A stretch of DNA of 23,487 nucleotides from an uncultured Eubacteriales bacterium (GCA_900316925.1 ONEU01000053.1:1-23487), one strand, 5' to 3'; shown: positions 1 to 7,045, numbered from the stretch's first letter. Numbers and translations are program-made. Notes: a model not told the origin generated them from the letters alone.

Positions 1-191
1 CATTTACATAGTTCACCTATTGTAATCTTTTACATTATAACATATTTATTATTTAATTTCCACAAAAAGCAAAAAAAACTCATTTTTGGCAAAAATTGTT
101 GTTAGATAATCAGTTTTTGCTGGATAACTTTTTACAATAATGAGATATCGCTTGCTGCTCGTTTCTTTCCATCACATCACCGTTTTTCAGC
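1..191. other. AT-rich intergenic region at left edge
   Basis: This stretch is much richer in A and T than the genes around it, and no reading frame in it looks coding. It holds a likely leftward promoter near its left end (listed separately). A CAT at positions 1-3 could be the start codon of a minus-strand gene lying outside the window, with an AGGTG-like ribosome binding site at 14-18 read on the minus strand. The remainder, about 60-190, shows nothing I can name. Confidence 0.5.
34..62 (-). promoter_or_regulatory. Putative promoter for a leftward gene outside the window
   Basis: Read on the minus strand, a perfect TATAAT lies at 39-34 and is preceded by TG plus one base, making an extended -10. 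A TGGAAA lies 17 bases further upstream at 62-57 as a weak -35 (4 of 6 matches). Transcription would begin near position 27, leaving a short leader before a possible ATG at 3-1. The served gene is not visible, so this is inference from motif and spacing. Confidence 0.4.
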
Positions 192-239
192 AAAAAAAAA
201 ACGTGCAGCAACCCCCAAAAAACACCGGTGCTGCTGCAC
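192..239 (-). terminator. Rho-independent terminator of galK
   Basis: On the minus strand a perfect 8-bp stem (GTGCAGCA at 203-210 pairing with TGCTGCAC at 232-239) encloses a 21-base loop that contains a self-complementary CACCGGTG. It is followed, after CG, by a run of ten T residues (A run at 192-201 on the plus strand). It lies about 75 bases past the galactokinase stop codon. Confidence 0.85.
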
Positions 240-313
240 AATGATTGAACAAGATATTTGTTTTTCTGAGATCACATGGTATGATTGATCTGTCAGAACA
301 ATCAACGGAAGAA

Positions 314-1483
314 TCATGTCACACTGAAGGCACCGTCAGTGTGCTCCGGCGACAACATTTTCGCTCCGTCACAGGCAGTCACGGAATACACAGCAGGTGT
401 GACGTGAAAGCGCTGACGATAGGCCTCCTGAATGGCAGGAATAAATGCTTGCTCGGCACCCCTTTCCATGAGACTGACGGTACAGCCGCCAAACCCGCCT
501 CCTGTCATCCTGGAACCGTATACACCCGCCAACCCCTGTGCGGTTTCCGCCAGAAAATCCAGTTCCTGACAGGAGACCTCAAAATCATCCCGCAGAGAAG
601 CGTGGGATGCGTTCATCAGCCTGCCGAATGCCTGCTTGTCCCCTCTTGTGAGAGCCTGAACCGCCGCAAGGGTACGACTGTTTTCCGTCACCGTATGACG
701 GGCACGGCGCAGACAGCTCCCGTCCGTAATCCTGCCGGACAGGCTGTCAAAATCCTCCTCGGTCAGCGAGCATAATGTCGGAACCTTCATCAGACTGCGG
801 GCGCTTTCGCACTCCCGCCGGCGGTCATTATATGCTGATGCCGCCAGCGAGTGCCTGACGCCGCTGTTGACAATGACAAGAGCAGCATCTCCCAGCGGCG
901 CATATTGATAGGACAATGTATGGGCATCCAGCAGCAGCGCATGACCGCTTTTTCCCATCGCACTGGCGAATTGATCCATAATACCGCAGTTAACGCCGAT
1001 GAAACGGTTCTCGGCAAACTGTCCGAGCACGGCAAGCTCCTGCTGTGTCAGGGGAAGTGAAAACAGGTACCGGAGCATCACGCCGGTAGCCGTCTCCAGA
1101 GCCGCCGATGAGGACAGTCCCGCACCGTCGGGCAGATCACTGGTAAAATAGAGATCAGCGCCGCCGGGAAGCCGGTAGCCGAAAGCCTCAAACGACCGGA
1201 TCACGCCGACAGGGTAATCCGCCCAGCAGTTCAGCGTGTGAAGCGCGTCCAGAGAAACGGAAATCACCCCCGTCTCCGGATAGCTGCGGGAGAAAAACCG
1301 GAGAACCCTGTCCTGACGCCGGGCAGCCGCACAGCGGATCCCCAGATGAATGGCACAGGGCAGTACATGACCGCCGTTATAATCGGTATGCTCGCCGATC
1401 AGATTAACACGGCCCGGAGCAAAGCAGGCCGCCTCGGGCGGGGTATGGAAAACGGTTTCAAAACCGGTCATCAGATGCTGCAT
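314..1483 (-). CDS. galK: Galactokinase
   Basis: A 389-residue GHMP-family sugar kinase that phosphorylates galactose to galactose 1-phosphate with ATP, the first kinase step of the Leloir pathway in the cytoplasm. The galactokinase signature GRVNLIGEHTDYN is at residues 24-36, the glycine/serine-rich ATP loop (GAGLSSSAA) at 120-128, the expected catalytic Asp at 170 in GIMDQ, and the third GHMP motif (MTGGGFGGC) at 326-334. Length is normal for the family. The frame stays open upstream to 1555, but the ATG at 1483 has a perfect AGGAGG seven bases before it, so that start is chosen. It is monocistronic: own promoter upstream and own terminator downstream. No galT, galE or sugar transporter is beside it in this window, so the rest of the pathway must be elsewhere. 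Confidence 0.96.
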   Translation of the reverse strand: MQHLMTGFETVFHTPPEAACFAPGRVNLIGEHTDYNGGHVLPCAIHLGIRCAAARRQDRVLRFFSRSYPETGVISVSLDALHTLNCWADYPVGVIRSFEAFGYRLPGGADLYFTSDLPDGAGLSSSAALETATGVMLRYLFSLPLTQQELAVLGQFAENRFIGVNCGIMDQFASAMGKSGHALLLDAHTLSYQYAPLGDAALVIVNSGVRHSLAASAYNDRRRECESARSLMKVPTLCSLTEEDFDSLSGRITDGSCLRRARHTVTENSRTLAAVQALTRGDKQAFGRLMNASHASLRDDFEVSCQELDFLAETAQGLAGVYGSRMTGGGFGGCTVSLMERGAEQAFIPAIQEAYRQRFHVTPAVYSVTACDGAKMLSPEHTDGAFSVT

Positions 1484-1579
1484 GGCAATTCCTCCTGAAA
1501 ATGCTTCACCAGAAAAGGTGGTTCCGACTGTCACCAGAGAGACGATCGAAGCCACACACAGAGCAAAAATTCTGCTATT

Positions 1580-1608
1580 ATCGTATCATTCTTTTTTTGT
1601 TTTGGCAA
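1580..1608 (-). promoter_or_regulatory. Putative galK promoter
   Basis: On the minus strand TTGCCA (1608-1603, 5 of 6 to consensus) and TACGAT (1585-1580, 4 of 6) are separated by exactly 17 bases. This predicts a leader of roughly 90 bases before the galK ATG. No operator was recognised. The promoter lies at the left end of dispersed repeat copy A. Confidence 0.5.
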
Positions 1609-1617
1609 GGGGAAACC

Positions 1618-1755
1618 ATGTTTCTTCACGGAAATCCACTTCGACCTGCCAGTTCCCGGACCTCTTTCAAAAATTCGCTGAGGGATAAGCCGACAGATAA
1701 GAACGCAATATTGCTGTAATTTCAACGCAATCGTATATTCATTTTTGCATGGTTC
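1618..1755. repeat. Dispersed intergenic repeat, copy A
   Basis: This gap segment is clearly related to 6507-6680. Shared blocks in the same order are CACGG-AATC, CTGCCAGTT-CCGG, CCGGACC followed by AAAATTCGCTG, and a TTTGCAT near the right end. Copy A lacks about 37 bases that copy B carries between the CTGCCAGTT and CCGGACC blocks. Boundaries are approximate; they were drawn by eye. No terminal inverted repeats or transposase were seen, so the element class is unknown. The right end reaches to within about 10 bases of the luxS -10 box. Confidence 0.6.
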
Positions 1756-1766
1756 TGTATTATAAT
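1756..1766 (+). promoter_or_regulatory. Putative luxS promoter (-10 region)
   Basis: A perfect TATAAT is at 1761-1766 with a TG at 1756-1757 just upstream. A convincing -35 is not visible (TTCATT at 1738-1743 has the right 17-base spacing but a poor match). Transcription would start near 1773, giving a leader of about 30 bases, too short for a riboswitch. Confidence 0.55.
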
Positions 1767-1802
1767 GGGGCATATCTTATCTTACTCAGGAGGAATGACA
1801 CG

Positions 1803-2327
1803 ATGGACTTAATCCCCAGTTTTTCTGTTGATCATAACGCTATCGTTCCGGGCATCTTTACCAGCCGGATGGATCAGGTCGGCGGGAGCGTCATCACGAC
1901 GTATGATATCCGGCTCACAAGACCGAATAAGGAACCCGCTGTGGATGTTGCGGCCATGCATTCGCTGGAGCACATCATTGCCACGTTTCTGCGGAACCAC
2001 CCCGACTGGAAGGATGAGGTCATCTATTGGGGGCCGATGGGATGCCTGACAGGTTTTTATCTGATCCTCAAGGGCAGCCGCTCCCCCCGGGAAATTCATC
2101 CGCTGCTTGTCAGTGCGTTCCGAGCCGTAAAGGATGCGCAGAGCGTTCCCGGCACATCACCGGAGAACTGCGGTCATTATCTCATGCACGATCTTGGCAT
2201 GGCAAAATGGTACGCCGAACGGTTTGCCAACTATCTCACGGAGAACGCCGGTAACCCTGACATCTACGAGTATCCCAGAACGGAGCGGCTGGTGACGGAT
2301 GAAGGACATCGGTTCTACGATTCGTAA
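1803..2327 (+). CDS. luxS: S-ribosylhomocysteine lyase (autoinducer-2 synthesis)
   Basis: A 174-residue LuxS, slightly longer than the usual 150-170. It cleaves S-ribosylhomocysteine to homocysteine and DPD, the precursor of autoinducer 2, as part of the activated methyl cycle in the cytoplasm. The metal-binding HSLEH is at residues 53-57. Cys81 in PMGCLTG corresponds to the catalytic cysteine of the family and Cys123 in ENCGHY to the third metal ligand. The ATG at 1803 is preceded by a perfect AGGAGG at 1788-1793. The XRE regulator gene follows 62 bases downstream with no clear terminator between, so the two may be co-transcribed. No pfs (nucleosidase) gene is adjacent. Confidence 0.96.
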   Translation: MDLIPSFSVDHNAIVPGIFTSRMDQVGGSVITTYDIRLTRPNKEPAVDVAAMHSLEHIIATFLRNHPDWKDEVIYWGPMGCLTGFYLILKGSRSPREIHPLLVSAFRAVKDAQSVPGTSPENCGHYLMHDLGMAKWYAERFANYLTENAGNPDIYEYPRTERLVTDEGHRFYDS

Positions 2328-2389
2328 GGAACGTCCCCTCATGCCGGAACAGGTATTCTCAGGGACACGATCACAAGGAGGAAAAGGAA

Positions 2390-2695
2390 ATGGACATTGC
2401 CGGCCGACTGAAACAGATCCGCACCGCAAAGGGATACAGCGTCTATAAGCTCTCCCAGCTTTCCGGTGTTTCGGAGACCCACATCAGGGACCTGGAACGG
2501 GGAGACCGCAATCCTTCTCTGGATACCATTGACCGGCTTGCCAGAACCTTTGGGATATCCTTGTCGGAGCTGCTCAGCGAAGATGAGGCGGTATCCTATC
2601 TCACGAAAGAGGAGAAGGAAGTTCTGGAGCATTATCGGATGATGCCGCAGACAAGCCGTCAGGCACTTCTGGCGTTCCTGAAAACGCTGCCGTAA
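2390..2695 (+). CDS. XRE-family helix-turn-helix transcriptional regulator
   Basis: A 101-residue protein with a Cro/CI-type helix-turn-helix over residues about 5-60; the recognition-helix region reads YKLSQLSGVSETHIRDLERG and is followed by the usual NPSLDTIDRLA. The C-terminal 35 residues are predicted helical (LTKEEKEVLEHYRMMP), probably for dimerisation; there is no sensor or peptidase domain. The start is fixed by AGGAGG at 2376-2381, eight bases before the ATG. It lies directly behind luxS on the same strand and could be in the same transcript. Its target is unknown: autoregulation or control of luxS is possible but nothing in the sequence proves it. Confidence 0.88.
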   Translation: MDIAGRLKQIRTAKGYSVYKLSQLSGVSETHIRDLERGDRNPSLDTIDRLARTFGISLSELLSEDEAVSYLTKEEKEVLEHYRMMPQTSRQALLAFLKTLP

Positions 2696-2742
2696 CGTCA
2701 TATCCCCTCTCCGAAGAACCGGGAGTTTTCTCCTGTCAGCGC

Positions 2743-2784
2743 AAAAAATACACCGCCGACAATCCAGAACGGATTGCCGGCGGT
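2743..2784 (-). terminator. Terminator of the phosphatase operon, possibly bidirectional
   Basis: Arms 2752-2765 and 2771-2784 form a 14-bp stem with a single G-U pair and a 5-base loop. On the minus strand it is followed by TATTTTTT, a good terminator tail for the phosphatase ending at 2844. On the plus strand the tail is only ATTGTT, so it may also stop luxS-XRE transcripts but less efficiently. Confidence 0.85.
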
Positions 2785-2843
2785 ATTGTTATGTGTAGAA
2801 CCGGAAAAGCGGAGGGAACTCTGGGCAGCTGTGTCCGGCTGCG

Positions 2844-3644
2844 TCAGGCCAGATATTTCTCCTTCAGGGCAAGAATATCATCCTCTGACAGCTCCAATGC
2901 GTCACGGAGATAGCCTGTCACGGAACCGAACTGCCGTTTCAGGAAGACCAGCGCATTGCGCATAAAACTCTCGTCAACACCGTCTAACAGTAGTGTTGCT
3001 TTCTCGGCGAAGGCATCGTCATAGCCCCTTGACTTCATTGCCTGTCTGGTACCGGCAATCCGGCGGGCATTATACTCATTGGTAAGCAGATAGTCCTCCA
3101 TCATCACGGTTTCATCCACACCGAGAGCGGAAAGCAGCAGCATCGCCGCAAGACCGGTGCGATCCTTACCGCTGGTACAGTGCCACAGCACAGCCCTGTC
3201 GGGTGGGGCGGCAAGAAGGATACGGAAAAAACCAGAAAATGCCTTCCTGCCCATTTCCTCATTCAGAAAGCCGATATACATTTTCTCGTTCAGCATTCCC
3301 ATTTTCTCCGTCAGCTCCAACATACTGACAATGTCGGAGAGATTGACCTGCAGCTCCTGCGACATTTCGGGATAGCCGGAAATATCGATCACATCCAGAT
3401 GCGTATAGCGCACCCCCTCCATCGGCGGGTCCTCAGCCCCCGCAAGCTCCATCTTCATACGGAAATCCACGATATCTCCCAACCGGAAGTCCTCCCGCAG
3501 CGTGCGGATATCCTCGTCTGCAATCCCTGCCAGACAGGCAGTTCTCAGCAAAACGCCCTTTCTGACCATCCGGCCGTCATCTGAACGATAACCGCCCAGC
3601 TCCCGGGCATTCAAGATACTTTTCAGCGGAATTGATTGCTTCAC
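2844..3644 (-). CDS. Tyrosine-phosphatase-family protein (Tyr_phosphatase3 type)
   Basis: A 266-residue cytoplasmic protein with the cysteine-phosphatase P-loop HCTSGKDRTG at residues 155-164 (catalytic Cys156, Arg162) and the N-terminal NARELGGYRSDDGR motif typical of the bacterial family sometimes called tyrosine/serine phosphatase or LipA-like. Members dephosphorylate phosphotyrosine and in some cases phosphoinositides; the true substrate here is unknown. It starts with GTG at 3644, overlapping the TGA of the upstream PP2C gene in the four bases GTGA, with an AGGAG about 11 bases upstream inside that gene. Translation is therefore probably coupled, and the two phosphatases made together. 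No signal peptide or membrane segment is seen. Confidence 0.9.
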   Translation of the reverse strand: MKQSIPLKSILNARELGGYRSDDGRMVRKGVLLRTACLAGIADEDIRTLREDFRLGDIVDFRMKMELAGAEDPPMEGVRYTHLDVIDISGYPEMSQELQVNLSDIVSMLELTEKMGMLNEKMYIGFLNEEMGRKAFSGFFRILLAAPPDRAVLWHCTSGKDRTGLAAMLLLSALGVDETVMMEDYLLTNEYNARRIAGTRQAMKSRGYDDAFAEKATLLLDGVDESFMRNALVFLKRQFGSVTGYLRDALELSEDDILALKEKYLA

Positions 3645-5329
3645 GTCCGTTCCATCTCCTGTCTGTTGTCAGCTTTTTCTTTTTTCCCGCGGTATTCCAG
3701 GCAGAGCATGGTCAGATCATCAAACTGCTCTGCCTCCTCCACAAAACCGTCCACTTCCCTGCGGACGGTCCGCAGAATCTCCTGTACGGGGGCATCCGCC
3801 GCTTTGTTGAGTGCCTCCACCATTCTTTCAAGACCGAAAAGCTCCTCGCTGCCGTTCGTTGCCTCAGGAACACCGTCGGTATAAAGGAAGAGCTTGGCAC
3901 CGCGCTGCAGTTCAATGGAATAATCCCGATAGACCATGCCGTCCATCCCGCCCAATACAAATCCATGCTTTTCCGGCAATAACGCAAACCTGCCGTCCGG
4001 CTGTTTCAGCACGGGAGATTCATGTCCCGCATTGGCAGCGGTCAGCCTGCCGGTGGATATCTCCAGGATCCCCAGCCATACCGTCACAAACATTTCTTCC
4101 TGGTTGCAGGCACAGATAGCCGTATTCGCGTCGCTGAGAATCTCAGCCGGCGTCTTCCCCATCTTGGCGTAATTGGCAAGGATAATCTTTGCCGACATCA
4201 TAAACAGCGCCGCAGGCACTCCCTTTCCAGAGACATCCGCTATCACCACACACAGATGATCGTCATCCACCGGGAAGAAATCATAGAAATCACCGCCGAC
4301 CTCCTTGGCAGGATCCATTGCGGCGAAGATATCAAATTCAGAGCGTTCCGGGAACGCCGGAAAGGTATTCGGCAGCATATTCGACTGGATCCGTGAGGCC
4401 AGAGAAAGCTCGGTATTGATGCGTTCCTTTTCGGCAGTCGCCTTTGTCAGGTCATCCAGATACTGCATGATGCGAACCTCCATCCGGTCGATAGAGGACG
4501 CAAGCGCACCGATCTCATCCCTGCTTTTAATGGAGTCTGTCAGCTTGTTCTCGGAGGGATGGCTCTCCTGAGAAAAGCGGCTCGCCTCGTCGGTGATCCG
4601 TTTCACGGGACGCAGGAAGACACGGTACAGATAAATGATCTGCACGAAACTGACCGTCACCATCAGGATGATCGTTGCCAGAAAGACCTTGTTCATGTAG
4701 CTGTTACGCTCATTGACGAGGTTTTCCATCTGACGCTGCACACAAAGGATGGCGGTGGTATTGCCGTCAGAGTCTTTCAGCGGTACCATGGATGTGATAT
4801 GCGGGTCAGTCTCAATATAGCCCTTATCCCGGATCACAAGCTCCTGGGTCGTTTTCCCCTCATACAGGTTCCGGTATTTCTCACGGTATTCATCATTGGT
4901 CGTCTCACGGACGTAACCGAAATCATAGCGCGTGTAATGACAGTTTTCATTGGCAGTGGAAAACAAAAACGTGATATGCGCGTAATCGGTCAGATCGGGA
5001 CGGATGACATAGATAAACGTCACACCGGAAGCATTGCACAGCTTATCCAATCCCTTCCAAGTGGTTAGATATTCCTTGGTATTCCCGCCGCTTTGGGCGA
5101 AATCGTCAATTTTATCGCCATCCATCTCAACGGCAGCGGTATTGGCTGTCCGGAATGCCCCCTCCGCATACTGCGACAGCAACGCATCCGTCAGCCCGTT
5201 GAAGCCGATCACACTGACCACAGCAGCAAACACGGCCAACAGAACGATGATGCCGAGAACACTCTTGAAGATGATGCTCACTTTCACGGAGTTCTGATGA
5301 TTCTCCGACTTATTGTGCTTATTTTTCAC
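3641..5329 (-). CDS. Membrane sensor with HAMP and PP2C/SpoIIE-type serine phosphatase domain
   Basis: A 562-residue RsbU-like protein. Order: short charged N-terminus, membrane helix at about 18-43, extracytoplasmic sensor region of about 170 residues (Cache-like, inferred from layout), second helix at about 215-238, HAMP linker at about 239-290, coiled segment, then the SpoIIE/PP2C domain from about 320. Metal-binding motifs are intact: EVGGDFYD near 343-350, DVSGKG near 365-370, ANAGH near 432-436, LYTDGVPEAT near 483-492 and FDDLTML near 536-542. Such enzymes usually dephosphorylate an anti-sigma antagonist in response to a signal, but no STAS or anti-sigma gene is in the window. The GTG at 5329 is chosen because GGAGGT (5336-5341) lies six bases upstream; an in-frame GTG at 5347 has no such site. 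Confidence 0.92.
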   Translation of the reverse strand: MKNKHNKSENHQNSVKVSIIFKSVLGIIVLLAVFAAVVSVIGFNGLTDALLSQYAEGAFRTANTAAVEMDGDKIDDFAQSGGNTKEYLTTWKGLDKLCNASGVTFIYVIRPDLTDYAHITFLFSTANENCHYTRYDFGYVRETTNDEYREKYRNLYEGKTTQELVIRDKGYIETDPHITSMVPLKDSDGNTTAILCVQRQMENLVNERNSYMNKVFLATIILMVTVSFVQIIYLYRVFLRPVKRITDEASRFSQESHPSENKLTDSIKSRDEIGALASSIDRMEVRIMQYLDDLTKATAEKERINTELSLASRIQSNMLPNTFPAFPERSEFDIFAAMDPAKEVGGDFYDFFPVDDDHLCVVIADVSGKGVPAALFMMSAKIILANYAKMGKTPAEILSDANTAICACNQEEMFVTVWLGILEISTGRLTAANAGHESPVLKQPDGRFALLPEKHGFVLGGMDGMVYRDYSIELQRGAKLFLYTDGVPEATNGSEELFGLERMVEALNKAADAPVQEILRTVRREVDGFVEEAEQFDDLTMLCLEYRGKKEKADNRQEMERT

Positions 5330-5374
5330 AGGTTCACCTCCGGACACAGCCTTAATGATGCTGTGACCCTCACA

Positions 5375-5395
5375 TTCCTATGGCATCCATAGGAA
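5375..5395. promoter_or_regulatory. Perfect 21-base inverted repeat in the phosphatase operon leader
   Basis: TTCCTATGG, three spacer bases, then CCATAGGAA: nine-base perfect arms. It lies about 15-35 bases downstream of the predicted transcription start of the phosphatase operon and about 46 bases before its GTG start. The short spacer and lack of a following T-run argue against a terminator; a repressor operator or a leader hairpin is more likely. Confidence 0.55.
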
Positions 5396-5415
5396 CAAAT
5401 CAATGTACAACTAAT

Positions 5416-5421
5416 AGTATA
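5416..5421 (-). promoter_or_regulatory. Putative -10 box of the phosphatase operon
   Basis: TATACT on the minus strand (5421-5416), 5 of 6 to consensus, lies about 90 bases upstream of the GTG start. No good -35 is seen at 17-18 bases; TGGACA occurs at about 20 bases. An alternative sigma factor or an activator could explain this, but the call is weak. Confidence 0.35.
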
Positions 5422-5527
5422 GTAACAGATTTTTCATCCGATGTCCATAGACGATAGGGAATTTTTCTCCCGGAGGAAAAAGCAATCCCCGGCTGCTGTG
5501 GACAACCTTTCCGCAGGCAGTTTTTTG

Positions 5528-5578
5528 CCAACAAACAGAAAACGACCTCCGTCCGGAACCAATGTCCGTTCGGAGGTC
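5528..5578 (-). terminator. Terminator downstream of the CotH-like remnant
   Basis: GACCTCCG at 5544-5551 pairs perfectly with CGGAGGTC at 5571-5578, with further partial pairing inside the 19-base loop. On the minus strand it is followed by GTTTTCTGTTTGTTGG. It sits about 95 bases past the stop of the surface-protein remnant, separating that unit from the phosphatase operon promoter. Confidence 0.7.
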
Positions 5579-5672
5579 ATTTGATGAAACAATCGTTAAC
5601 TGATGGATGCTGCCAGGCCCGTGAGAATCCGGAGACGATAACCGGTCAGACGCTGGAACGGCACATAAAGGG

Positions 5673-6443
5673 TTATTCGGGTTTCTTTTTATGAGCAGCA
5701 GCCATCACGGACAACGCCAGAACCGAGCACATCATCACAGGCAGCGCAGCCCCGTCACCGGTTCTGGGGAAAGTGTTTTCCGCACCGGACACAGGAGCAG
5801 GCGTTTCCGAGGATATCCTTTCGGGCTGACTGTCCGCACCGGAGGACGCAGACTGCTCCGAAACAGTGCTTCTCTCCGATACCTGGGATTGTCCGGATAC
5901 CTCCGATTCCCGGGAGCTTTCTGACTGCTCAGACTCCTCAGGGATGTCGGACTCCTCGTCATCATTGGAGGATTCCTCCTCCCGTTTCACTTCATTTTCG
6001 GGAACAAATACCATATCGTCATATACCGGCTGCCACGGGATATCCTTCCCGGTGGTTTCTTCCACCCATCCCAGCGTATTTCGTCATCCTCAGCCGATTT
6101 TTCCAGCTCCAGGATGTATTGGTCAAGAACACCGCCGTCCCGGAGAATCTCCTCCAGGATACCGTCCAGAACCTCCCATCGGTCGCGGAGCATCTGCTGA
6201 TAGGCAGGGTCATACTCTCTCAGATAGGACAGCCACGGCATATACGACTGATTAAACCCTTCCGTTTCCGGATAAAGGAGTCCCATTGTAAAATCGAAGT
6301 CCCAGAGCGGCCCCCAGTACAGCTTTCCGTTGCACATCATTATTGGTTTCTGCAGCAGCTCCGGATATCAGTGATACCGGCAAGGTAACCGAAAGGGCAA
6401 GTGCGGTGAAAACCCTGATGCGTGAACTCAGAAAACGTTTCAT
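5673..6443 (-). pseudogene. Decayed CotH-like, sortase-anchored surface protein
   Basis: Three pieces in different frames read in order as one secreted protein. First, from an ATG at 6443 with AAGGAG six bases upstream, comes a clear signal peptide (MKRFLSS, hydrophobic core, cleavage near SGAAA-ET). Second, at 6340-6067, is a piece resembling the C-terminal part of CotH kinase-like domains (KLYWGPLWDFDFTMGL). Third, at 6065-5673, is a Ser/Glu-rich linker ending in FPRTGD, a hydrophobic stretch and KKK, a sortase-type anchor. The first two pieces are out of frame, and the several hundred residues normally preceding the WDFD motif are absent, so an internal deletion near 6340-6355 is inferred. 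The second frame slips into the third near 6065 at GGGTGG. CotH proteins phosphorylate surface or spore-coat proteins; this copy cannot be functional as written. Promoter and terminator still look intact. Confidence 0.75.
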
Positions 6444-6469
6444 AGCTGTCTCCTTCTGTGATTTTTTCC

Positions 6470-6498
6470 ATGATACCATACGTCATCAGACATCACAA
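6470..6498 (-). promoter_or_regulatory. Putative promoter of the CotH-like remnant
   Basis: On the minus strand TTGTGA (6498-6493) and TATCAT (6475-6470, 5 of 6) are separated by 17 bases, and TGG immediately precedes the -10, making an extended -10. It lies 27 bases upstream of the signal-peptide ATG, at the left end of repeat copy B, the same relative place as the galK promoter beside copy A. Confidence 0.5.
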
Positions 6499-6506
6499 GA
6501 GCTTTT

Positions 6507-6680
6507 TCTGTGCGGTCACGGTAATCAGTTTTGAGCTGCCAGTTACCGGGGAAAACTTTTTCCGGCGAAAAAAGGGTTTCCCCGGACCCCATTCCAAAAT
6601 TCGCTGCGGAATCAGTCTTGCAGCAATTGGTAAACACGAACGTATCATTGTTGTTGATGAAGAATTTGCATAGACTTTCA
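6507..6680. repeat. Dispersed intergenic repeat, copy B
   Basis: This is the longer relative of the repeat at 1618-1755, sharing CACGG-AATC, CTGCCAGTT-CCGG, CCGGACC, AAAATTCGCTG and a terminal TTTGCAT block in the same order. Copy B additionally contains a GC-rich segment with GGGGAAAA and TTTCCCC that can pair (about 6548-6590). On the minus strand both copies translate to a similar RLIPQRI-E-GPG string in one frame, but flanking residues diverge and the frames have no ribosome binding site, so it is treated as non-coding. Confidence 0.6.
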
Positions 6681-7040
6681 GGCAAGGATTGTTCAAAATG
6701 AATCTCCGTGCTGTGCGGTGACTGCGCCCCTTTCCCGAATGATCATCCTCTCATCCCGTATGACGGTTCGGGGCTGTCCTCCCGGCAGAAGCTGCCGTGG
6801 CACATTCCTGGCATCCTCCCCCACGGCATCAAGACTGACTCCTGCCAGAGAAGCGGCAGTCTTTTCATCCCGGTTGGCCGTGATGGAACCGTGGATCAAC
6901 GAAAGCGTGCGGAGATTTCAAGCGTATTCATTTCCAACCACGGATTTATGCGGCTTTCCACAGAGAATTTGCATTATTTCACGAAAACTGTGTCGGAAAA
7001 CGAATAAATTTGCATCTTTCAGAAGTGGTAAAATCACAAT
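6681..7040. other. Unassigned intergenic region, about 360 bases
   Basis: No gene is recognised. Overlapping short frames run on both strands (for example 6708-7007 plus, 6693-6899 minus), but none has a ribosome binding site or recognisable motif. The GC content of about 6715-6920 is gene-like, so this may be an eroded gene remnant. The right part is AT-rich and carries two copies of an AATTTGCAT motif at 6966-6974 and 7007-7015; a third is at 6663-6671, inside repeat B. Confidence 0.4.
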
Positions 7041-7045
7041 AATCA

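Noticed and set aside
550..720. Possible diguanylate cyclase activity of the GGDEF-like domain of the EAL protein (residue positions)
   Set aside because: The catalytic GGDEF is replaced by EADRF, so cyclase activity is not expected.
245..775. Plus-strand frame of 176 codons antisense to galK
   Set aside because: Its peptide has no recognisable features and the opposite strand is an unambiguous galactokinase.
1484..1555. Upstream extension of galK to a start at 1555
   Set aside because: No ribosome binding site precedes it, whereas AGGAGG lies directly before the ATG at 1483 and the shorter form has normal family length.
1767..1802. Riboswitch upstream of luxS (SAM or SAH class)
   Set aside because: The predicted leader is only about 30 bases, too short, and shows no fitting stems.
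6440..6696. Small minus-strand protein with RLIPQRI-E-GPG string, similar in both repeat copies
   Set aside because: The similarity is confined to the shared DNA blocks, flanking residues diverge, and there is no start context; more simply explained by a non-coding repeat.
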